Positions 13,101 through 18,423 of a stretch of DNA of 18,423 nucleotides are shown piece after piece. Made by a program: the position numbers and the translations under genes. Source of the stretch: a bacterium (GTDB lineage Bacteria; Patescibacteriota; Minisyncoccia; Minisyncoccales; MHMH01); contig JAUSHA010000046.1 in the NCBI GenBank assembly GCA_030648815.1, forward strand, positions 1 through 18,423. Reading direction: 5' to 3'. Each line of letters starts with the position of its first letter. The first letter of the stretch is position 1. Under the pieces are notes generated by a model. The model was given only the letters and a program-made list of their open reading frames with translations. It made no database searches and was not told where the DNA came from.

Positions 13101-13827
13101 CCTCCGCTCCCGTTCCGGCTTCAAAGACTTCGCCGTATTTTAGAGAAAATGATTTGTATTCCAATTCGGAAAGCACTCTCAATAATTTCAAAGAATTAAC
13201 CTCGTCTTTGGCCTTATCCCTCGCCGCTTTCAAATCCTTAAGCTTAGAATTCTGCTTGCCCGCCGGCTTGCTCGCCGAAGTCCCGCTAAGCGGGACGGAG
13301 GAGGGTTTATTCGCCGGCTTAACTGCGGGAATTTCGGCATAATCCGGGCTCTTGGCTTTTGTCTTATATTCTCTTTCTATCTCTTCCAAAATCATATTCT
13401 TCGCTCCTTCGTTGACTTTGGTAACGATATAGCTGGCGAAATAAATTATTTTCTCCAGGTGCTGCATCGGTATATCCAAAACCATGCCCATTCTTGACGG
13501 CACGCCTCTTAAAAACCAGATATGCGAACAAGGTGTCGCTAATTTAATGTGACCCATTCTCTCTCGCCTTACGGAAGCCTTGGTCACCTCAACCCCGCAT
13601 TTGTCGCAGACAACTCCCTTATATCTTATCTTGCGGTATTTGCCGCAGTAGCATTCAAAATCTTTTTCTGGGCCAAAAATCTTTTCGCAAAACAAACCGT
13701 CTTTCTCCGGTTTTTGAGTCCGGTAATTAATGGTTTCGGGCTTGGTCACTTCGCCGTGAGACCAAGATAAAATATCTTCGGGCGAGGCAAGTTTTATACG
13801 TATTGATTCTAAGTCTATGACTCTCAT
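10180..13827 (-). CDS. rpoC: RNA polymerase subunit beta' (RpoC)
   Basis: Catalytic beta' subunit of RNA polymerase, 1215 aa, close to the usual bacterial size without large lineage inserts. The N-terminal zinc ribbon uses Cys59, Cys61, Cys74 and Cys77. The active-site motif NADFDGDQM (519-527) supplies the three Mg-binding Asp residues (521, 523, 525). The second zinc site is Cys845, Cys912, Cys919 and Cys922. The trigger loop begins at TFHTGG (958-963). Residues about 170-190 (KPANKPSSVPLSGTSASKPA) are a low-complexity insertion encoded by a palindromic unit bounded by direct repeats. The start ATG lies 67 nt after rpoB, with GATAAT 6 nt upstream but no matching -35, so co-transcription from rpoB is the main route. 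The operon ends at the terminator 10115-10144. Confidence 0.98.
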   Translation of the reverse strand: MRVIDLESIRIKLASPEDILSWSHGEVTKPETINYRTQKPEKDGLFCEKIFGPEKDFECYCGKYRKIRYKGVVCDKCGVEVTKASVRRERMGHIKLATPCSHIWFLRGVPSRMGMVLDIPMQHLEKIIYFASYIVTKVNEGAKNMILEEIEREYKTKAKSPDYAEIPAVKPANKPSSVPLSGTSASKPAGKQNSKLKDLKAARDKAKDEVNSLKLLRVLSELEYKSFSLKYGEVFEAGTGAEALRKIFQEADLKSVIKELEKEQETTSPINRRKILRRIRVLKGMLRAGVKPEWMFLSALPILPPDLRPMVQLDGGRYASSDLNDLYRRVINRNNRLKYLLEINAPEVIVRNEKRMLQEAVDALIDNGMRKGQTTTATTGGKRLLKSLADILKGKQGRFRQNLLGKRVDYSGRSVIVVGPELRLHQCGLPKKMALELFKPFVIKKILDQELAYNVRGASKLIEQAPSEVWAILEEIVKGKLVLLNRAPTLHRLGIQAFQPVLVEGDAIKIHPLVCKAFNADFDGDQMAVHVPLSEEAQAESREIMLSTLNLLKPATGSPVINPVRDIVLGCYWMTKLMPGLKGEGKIFGSKNEAILALDSDVVDIRAKIKVRIHGQILETSVGRVLFNNTLPGDYAFQNEDMNSKKIEKLIADVIENYTGEMVEISLDKMKNLGFEQSTVAGITWGMDDLIVPPEKGKIMQEAEKAIEAAEEYYKKGLLSQEEKTAQAIAIWQKAKAEIEKLVTKTLPQSGSVMAIIESGARGTWSQVVQMTGMKGLVTNPAGEILELPVKSSFKEGFDVLEYFISTHGARKGTADTALRTSAAGYLTRRLVDVAHEMVIADEDCKDQDGIFIYKEDADSVGQNFLSKIIGRINLDDIKGVCKAGETIDLKIANKIIGSGIEKIRARSPLSCKTFRGVCQKCYGWDLGTNKLIKFGNAVGVVAAQAIGEPGTQLTMRTFHTGGVAEGGDITQGLPRVEEIFEARIPSGKAMISQVDGKVVEITQDRIIKIKSSVPAKATTEKVKSKKSKLETDIMEYQILPKKAIWVEVGQEVKKGQQLCEGHLDLKELFRALSKEETQRYIVKEVQKIYASQGAVIHDKHIEVIIRQMFSRVRIKDAGDTTFSNGQVVERAKVAEDNVKLKKEGKKLASVQPVLLGISKVALTTDSFLSAASFQETSRVLIRAAIDGQEDKLRGLKENVIIGKLIPAGTGFRRK
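13261..13320. repeat. Palindromic insertion in rpoC bounded by 9-bp direct repeats
   Basis: CGCCGGCTT occurs at 13261-13269 and again at 13312-13320. Between them are 42 bp containing the palindrome GTCCCGCT (13280-13287), A, AGCGGGAC (13289-13296). One direct repeat plus the insert is 51 bp, exactly 17 codons, so the rpoC frame is kept. In the protein the two direct repeats read as Lys-Pro-Ala on either side of the insert. Confidence 0.8.
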
Positions 13828-13838
13828 AAGTTTATTAT

Positions 13839-13904
13839 CAACGAATAACGAATTTACCGCGAATATACGAATTCGTATATTCGTAACGGATTCGCTATTC
13901 GTTG
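13839..13904. repeat. 66-nt imperfect palindrome between rpoB and rpoC
   Basis: Two 33-nt arms meet at GAATTC (13869-13874). They agree at 26 of 33 positions: a perfect inner 12 (CGAATATACGAA), a six-base mismatch block, then 5 and 9 matching bases split by one mismatch. The unit is built from repeats of CGAATA/ATTCG. It covers the rpoB stop codon (13895-13897) and ends 12 bp before the rpoC start codon. No U-tract follows on the transcribed strand, so read-through into rpoC is expected. Confidence 0.85.
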
Positions 13905-16900
13905 ATTTGTTTTTTTTCTTTTACTTCAACGGCTAATCCCAGCGACTTTAACTCGTTCACCAATAAATTGAATGATGCCGGCACTCCGGGATTTCTGATG
14001 GGCTCGCCTTTCAAAATCGCTTCATAGGTAGCGGCTCTTCCCGGCACATCATCCGATTTGATGGTGAGCATTTCCTGCAAGGTATGAGCGGCGCCGTATC
14101 CTTCCAGCGCCCAAACTTCCATTTCGCCGAATCTCTGGCCGCCGAATTGAGCTTTGCCTCCCAAGGGCTGTTGGGTAATCAATGAATAAGGGCCGATGCT
14201 TCTCATGTGAATCTTGTCTTCAACCATGTGGACTAATTTCATCATATAGGCATAGCCTACAGTAATTTTTTGCGGGAAAGGCAAGCCGGTTCTGCCGTCA
14301 TAAAGCACAGTTTTTCCGTCCTCGGAAAGCCCGGCCTCTTTCAATTCTTTTTTAATATCTTCCTCTGTCGCTCCCGACAAAGCCGGCGAAACTGCAATAT
14401 ATCCCAATTTTTTAGCCGCCAATCCCAAATGAGTTTCCAAAATTTGCCCTATATTCATTCTTGAGGCAACTCCCAAAGGATTAACGATAATATCAACCGG
14501 GGTTCCATCCGCCATAAACGGCATTTCTCCTTCGGGAAGCACCATGGAAACCACTCCCTTGTTACCATGCCGGCCGGCTAATTTATCTCCGGCATTAATT
14601 TTCCTCATTTGAGCTATCTGAACCTGAACTCTTTTGATGATGCCCGGCTCCAGCCTGTGGCCCTGATCTCTGGAAAAAACTTTCACGTCTATGACTCTGC
14701 CCTTTTTTCCGTGCTGCATAGAAAGAGAGGTGTCTTTGACTTCTCTGGCTTTTTCGCCGAAAATAGCTCTTAATAATCTTTCTTCCGCAGTTAAATCCTG
14801 TTCGCCTTTGGGAGAAATCTTGCCCACTAAAATATCATTTGGTCCCACTTCAGCGCCAATCCTGACGATTCCCTCTTCGTCTAAATCTTTTAATTTTTCT
14901 TCTCCCACATTAGGTATATCGGAAGTGGTGAGCTCCGGTCCCAATTTCGTTTCCCTGACATCGCAAAAAAAATCTTCAATATGAATTGAGGTAAAGGCGT
15001 CTTCTTTTACTAATTTCTCGGAGATAATAATGGCGTCTTCAAAATTTCCGCCTCTCCAGGGCATAAAGGCCACCAAAGTATTTCTGCCCAAAGCCAAGTA
15101 CCCCTTATCTATGCCTCCGCCGTCGGCAATAACTTCTCCCTTTCTTACTTTCTGCCCCTTTACCACAGATGGCCTTTGGTGGAAACAAGTATATTGATTA
15201 GTCCTTACAAAAGTATTCAACTGATAATTATTTTTGCCGATTTTTATATGATTAGCGTCAACTTCTGAAATAATCCCTTCTTCTTCGGCAACTATTACCT
15301 GTCCGGAATCTCTGGCAACCCTTTCTTCGGTACCGGTGCAAACCAAAGGCACTTCGGGCTTTATTAATGGCACCGCCTGCCTCTGCATATTAGAACCCAT
15401 CAGCGCCCTGTTGGCATCGTCATTGCGTAAAAAAGGAATTAAAGAAGTGGCCATGGAAATGAATTGTTCGGCAGAAACATCCATAAAATCAATTTTTTCC
15501 CTTTCAATTATGCCGGGCTCGCCTTTTAATCTGGCCGCTACCTTGTCCGGGACAATCTTGCCTTTTTCATCAACCAGCACTCCGCCGTGAGCGATGTTGT
15601 ATTTTTCTTCTTCATAGGCGGACATATAGACAACATCAGAGGTTACTTTCCCTTTTTCAACTTTAAAATACGGGGTTTCTATAAAACCATGCTCGTTAAC
15701 TTTAGCATATCCCGCCAAATGACCGACTAAACCGATGTTGGGGCCTTCCGGCGTTTCAATCGGACAAATCCTGCCATAGTGGGAAGGCTGGACATCCCTG
15801 ACTTCAAAACCGGCTCTTTCCCTGGTTAAGCCGCCCGGGCCGGTAGCCGACAGCCGGCGCTTATGCTCTAACTCGGCTAATGGATTTTCGTTATCCATAA
15901 ACTGCGAGAGCTGGGAAGAAGTGAAAAATTCCCTGACTACCGCCATGACGGGTCTGGGATTGATCAACTGGGCGGGCATCGTAGTCGGAATATCTAATGT
16001 GGACATTCTGTCTTTAATATTCCTTTCCATGCGCATGAATCCGACCCTCATTCTATTTTGTAAAAGCTCGGTTAATGTTCTCACTCTTCTGTTGCCCAAG
16101 TGGTCAATTTGATCCGGCTTAGCTCCCGGCGTATTGTTTAATCTGATGATTTCCCTTAAAACAGCTACCACATCATCAACCTTGAGCACCCGATCTGCTA
16201 TCTTAACGTCTTCATTAATTTTCGTACTTTGCGCTTTGGATTTCGTTTCCGGTAATCTCTGCCATGTCTTCCATCTGCCGACTTTTGAAAGATCATATCT
16301 TTCAAAATTGAAAAACATATTATCAATCAGCTCTTTGGCGGTATCCGGAGTAGCCATATCTCCCGGCCTTAATCTTCTATAAATTTCCACCACAGCGTCC
16401 GACTGATTTTTTGTAGTATCTTTTTTTAAAGTTTCCTCAATATATTTTATATCAGCATCCTTATCAACATCCTGAAAAATTTCCTTAATCGCCTCATCTT
16501 TATCAATGCCAAAAGCCCTCAAGATGGTAGTGGCGGCAACTTTTCTTTTCCGGTCAATTTTTATTCCGATAAAACCGGTGGCATCCGACTCAAACTCCAG
16601 CCAAGCTCCCCTGTTGGGAATAATTTTGGCTCCGAAATAATTTTTTCCGGACAGCATTCTTGAAGTAATAAACGCTCCCGGAGAACGGATCAGCTGGCAG
16701 ATAGCCACTCTTTCCACTCCGTTCATAATAAAAGTGCCCCTTTCGGTCATTAAGGGAAAATCAGTTAAGAATACTTCCTGCTCCTTGATCTCTTTTGTTT
16801 TGAGATTAACTAATTTAACCCGCGCCCTTAAGGGGGCCTCGTAAGAGTCGTTGTTTAATTTAGCTTCCAGGTCATTTTTATACTTCGGCTCGTCTAATTT

Positions 16901-17086
16901 ATAATCCACAAACCAAAGTTCAAGCTCTTTTTTGGTATAATCTCTTATTGGAGAAACTTCCGAAAAAAGCTCTTTTAAGTCCCTATCCCAGAACTTACGC
17001 CATGACTCCTTCTGCACGGAAATTAAATAGGGCAAGGTGAGCTTAACTTTTGAATCGCCAAAACTTTTAGTTTTTATGTTATGCAT
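13895..17086 (-). CDS. rpoB: RNA polymerase subunit beta (RpoB)
   Basis: Beta subunit of RNA polymerase, 1063 aa, smaller than the E. coli protein because the large lineage inserts are absent. Visible landmarks are the rifampicin-pocket region starting SSQLSQFMDNENP (390-402), then GLTRERAGFEVRDV and IETPEGPNIGL. GDKLAGRHGNKG (833-844) near the active centre follows, and the C-terminal anchor is EVWALEGYGAAHTLQEML with NPGVPASFNLLVNELKSLGL. Thr415 replaces the Leu found at the E. coli 533 position, while the equivalents of Asp516, His526 and Ser531 are kept. A promoter at 17211-17238 gives a leader of about 118 nt. No good Shine-Dalgarno sequence exists; the only purine match, AGGG, comes from an interspersed repeat. 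The gene is not preceded by rplJL, unlike in many bacteria. Confidence 0.98.
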   Translation of the reverse strand: MHNIKTKSFGDSKVKLTLPYLISVQKESWRKFWDRDLKELFSEVSPIRDYTKKELELWFVDYKLDEPKYKNDLEAKLNNDSYEAPLRARVKLVNLKTKEIKEQEVFLTDFPLMTERGTFIMNGVERVAICQLIRSPGAFITSRMLSGKNYFGAKIIPNRGAWLEFESDATGFIGIKIDRKRKVAATTILRAFGIDKDEAIKEIFQDVDKDADIKYIEETLKKDTTKNQSDAVVEIYRRLRPGDMATPDTAKELIDNMFFNFERYDLSKVGRWKTWQRLPETKSKAQSTKINEDVKIADRVLKVDDVVAVLREIIRLNNTPGAKPDQIDHLGNRRVRTLTELLQNRMRVGFMRMERNIKDRMSTLDIPTTMPAQLINPRPVMAVVREFFTSSQLSQFMDNENPLAELEHKRRLSATGPGGLTRERAGFEVRDVQPSHYGRICPIETPEGPNIGLVGHLAGYAKVNEHGFIETPYFKVEKGKVTSDVVYMSAYEEEKYNIAHGGVLVDEKGKIVPDKVAARLKGEPGIIEREKIDFMDVSAEQFISMATSLIPFLRNDDANRALMGSNMQRQAVPLIKPEVPLVCTGTEERVARDSGQVIVAEEEGIISEVDANHIKIGKNNYQLNTFVRTNQYTCFHQRPSVVKGQKVRKGEVIADGGGIDKGYLALGRNTLVAFMPWRGGNFEDAIIISEKLVKEDAFTSIHIEDFFCDVRETKLGPELTTSDIPNVGEEKLKDLDEEGIVRIGAEVGPNDILVGKISPKGEQDLTAEERLLRAIFGEKAREVKDTSLSMQHGKKGRVIDVKVFSRDQGHRLEPGIIKRVQVQIAQMRKINAGDKLAGRHGNKGVVSMVLPEGEMPFMADGTPVDIIVNPLGVASRMNIGQILETHLGLAAKKLGYIAVSPALSGATEEDIKKELKEAGLSEDGKTVLYDGRTGLPFPQKITVGYAYMMKLVHMVEDKIHMRSIGPYSLITQQPLGGKAQFGGQRFGEMEVWALEGYGAAHTLQEMLTIKSDDVPGRAATYEAILKGEPIRNPGVPASFNLLVNELKSLGLAVEVKEKKQINE

Positions 17087-17099
17087 AAAATAAAAATTG

Positions 17100-17128
17100 C
17101 CCTGAACGAACGAAGCGAGCGAAGGGTT
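17100..17128. repeat. Interspersed repeat in the rpoB leader (copy 2)
   Basis: A 29-base unit beginning CCCTGA and ending GAAGGGTT, with the stretch CGAACGAAGCGAG. It aligns with 8096-8126 inside ftsK. It lies 14 bp upstream of the rpoB ATG, within the predicted 5' leader. Confidence 0.75.
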
Positions 17129-17210
17129 AAAAAATAATATTTAATTTTAACTAAGAGATGTTTTCAAGTATAAAAACAATTACAATATGAAAAAATTGCG
17201 TACAAAGTCT

Positions 17211-17238
17211 ATTTTACTCGGATTCAATAACTTGTCAA
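17211..17238 (-). promoter_or_regulatory. Promoter of rpoBC
   Basis: Minus strand: TTGACA (17238-17233, perfect), 16-bp spacer, TAAAAT (17216-17211). The -35 element lies 3 bp after the stop codon of the upstream membrane-protein gene. The predicted start near 17204 leaves a leader of about 118 nt, much longer than those of the other housekeeping genes here, so leader-based control is possible. Confidence 0.7.
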
Positions 17239-17241
17239 GCC

Positions 17242-18423
17242 CTAGTAGCCCCTTAGGCTTTTTAACTTCTTAATGATATCGGAATTATCCGGATTCAATT
17301 CCAAAACTTTTTCAAACTCCTGAATAGCCAATGACGTTTTCTTTTGGGCCGCATAAGCCACGCCGAGGGAATAATGAGCGTTGGAATGGTTAGGCGATAA
17401 AAGTGTCACGGAATTAAACTGGGCAATCGCCTCATCTATTCTGTTATTATTGAAATAGATCCTGCCTAATTGAAATCTGGCTTCCACTTCAAGGGGGTTT
17501 TTATTAATTAAGTTTTCTAAATTTACTATCGCTTCGTCCGTGGCATTATCGCGTTCCAGCAATAAAGCCAGTTGAATCACGGCCGCGGCGTAATCTGATT
17601 TTTTCTCCAGAGCTTTATTAAAATTATCCTTGGCTTTTTTGTTATCGCCTGCGACTAAATACAGTTTTCCCAACTCTGTATGTAAAACAGGGTTAGTCGG
17701 TTCTAGTCCGATCGCTTTTTCAAAAGATTTAATCCCCCACTCCATGGCTCCCTGGGCAACGCCGCCGATCTCCCGATAAATAACGCCTAAAGTTTCCCAG
17801 CCCGATACTTGATTGGGGGCTAAAACCGTAGCGATTCTTCCCTGGTCAATAGACAAAGAAACTAACGATTTAATCCTTGAAGTGTCTTGCTCGGCTTGCG
17901 GCTTCTGCATCTCGCCTAAAGCCTCGGCTAAATAACTTCGGGCTAGGGCTTGCCTGTAATTCGAAGAATTAGGATTTTGGCTCACCGCTCTCTGTAAAAT
18001 TTTAATCCTTTGTTCTCCCGAAACAGACAAAGCTTTAAAATAATTGGCATCCGCCAAATAGTATCTTGCTCCGTAAAAGTAAAAAGCTAGGATAGCTACT
18101 CCGAAAACAATCGCCAAGGTAAGGAAAATTAAAGCCGATTCCGGAAAATTTTTAAAAGAAATCTTTTTTTCCGGGGTTAAGGCGGGAGATACGGCGCGCC
18201 AAGAAACGGCGGATAATCCCAAGGTGAGCCAGAAAACAAAAGCCAGGGAAGTGTTTTGATAATAAACCAATTGGCTGATAACCAAAGCCGTAAAAGTTGC
18301 GATCAGGGGCAACCCGGCAAAATCTTTGGATATTAAAAGCCACGAAATAAGCAGAAATAATCCGATCGTGCCCAAATAAATAAGCAGCCCCAGGAAACCG
18401 ACAGTTCCCAGCAACTCCGCAAA
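17242..18423 (-). CDS. O-antigen-ligase-like membrane protein with C-terminal TPR repeats (5' end outside window)
   Basis: Partial gene: the frame is open to the window edge (393 aa visible), and what could be taken as a start at 18414 is an internal TTG codon. The first visible residues FAELLGTVGFLGLLIYLG resemble the conserved loop and helix of Wzy/WaaL-type polymerases and ligases. Membrane segments are seen at about 7-31, 36-53, 58-75 and 95-117. An extracytoplasmic or cytoplasmic helical part follows, with about five TPR units from about 208 to 380 (for example HTELGKLYLVAGDNKKAKDNFNKAL, split as units of 34 residues). Proteins of this build transfer or polymerise lipid-linked glycans; the TPRs probably bind partners. 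The exact activity cannot be assigned because most of the membrane domain is missing. It ends just before the rpoB promoter with no clear terminator. Confidence 0.75.
   Translation of the reverse strand, partial: FAELLGTVGFLGLLIYLGTIGLFLLISWLLISKDFAGLPLIATFTALVISQLVYYQNTSLAFVFWLTLGLSAVSWRAVSPALTPEKKISFKNFPESALIFLTLAIVFGVAILAFYFYGARYYLADANYFKALSVSGEQRIKILQRAVSQNPNSSNYRQALARSYLAEALGEMQKPQAEQDTSRIKSLVSLSIDQGRIATVLAPNQVSGWETLGVIYREIGGVAQGAMEWGIKSFEKAIGLEPTNPVLHTELGKLYLVAGDNKKAKDNFNKALEKKSDYAAAVIQLALLLERDNATDEAIVNLENLINKNPLEVEARFQLGRIYFNNNRIDEAIAQFNSVTLLSPNHSNAHYSLGVAYAAQKKTSLAIQEFEKVLELNPDNSDIIKKLKSLRGY

Noticed and set aside
17087..17241. tRNA, riboswitch or small gene in the region upstream of rpoB
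   Set aside because: Only an AT-rich leader, a promoter and the interspersed repeat can be supported; no cloverleaf or conserved riboswitch core is visible.
18152..18414. TTG at 18414 as the true start of the TPR membrane protein
   Set aside because: The frame continues open to the window edge, the preceding residues fit the conserved ligase region, and membrane segments are clearly missing at the N-terminus.

Overview
The window looks like chromosomal DNA of an ultra-small Candidate Phyla Radiation (Patescibacteria) bacterium, probably of the Parcubacteria type. This is inferred from gene content and style: compact gene packing, a type IV prepilin N-terminus fused to a LamG domain, a reduced ribosomal protein S6, a RAYT-type transposase with short palindromes, and housekeeping genes without Shine-Dalgarno sequences. 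No rRNA gene is present to settle the taxonomy.

Left part (1-1924): an apparently intact IS30-family insertion sequence with terminal inverted repeats, then a lone unrecognised gene with a textbook sigma70-type promoter, a leader of about 70 nt, a strong Shine-Dalgarno sequence and a strong intrinsic terminator. Next (1925-5557): a phosphomannomutase/phosphoglucomutase gene diverges from the conserved rpsF-ssb-rpsR cluster (ribosomal proteins S6 and S18 around single-strand DNA-binding protein), which converges on recA and overlaps it by 30 bp. Middle (5563-10086), all on the minus strand: ftsK (DNA translocase) followed by the prepilin/LamG gene; a 56-codon small gene with its own promoter, Shine-Dalgarno sequence and terminator; a RAYT-type HUH transposase bracketed by matching palindromes; and cutA. 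Right part (10115-18423), also minus strand: an O-antigen-ligase-like membrane protein with TPR repeats (running off the window), then rpoB and rpoC ending in an intrinsic terminator.

The unusual content lies in the non-coding layer. (1) Three copies of one palindrome surround the RAYT gene and cutA, a candidate REP/RAYT system. (2) Short palindromic sequences appear to have been inserted in frame into essential genes: a 51-bp unit bounded by 9-bp direct repeats in rpoC, and a repeat in ftsK that recurs in the rpoB leader. (3) Large palindromes overlap the stop codons of ssb and rpoB inside operons. (4) Promoter-like hexamer pairs before rpsF, recA and ftsK all leave exactly 6 nt between the -10 element and the start codon, which predicts leaderless mRNAs; only the two orphan genes have strong Shine-Dalgarno sequences. 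These points are read by eye and no search was run.
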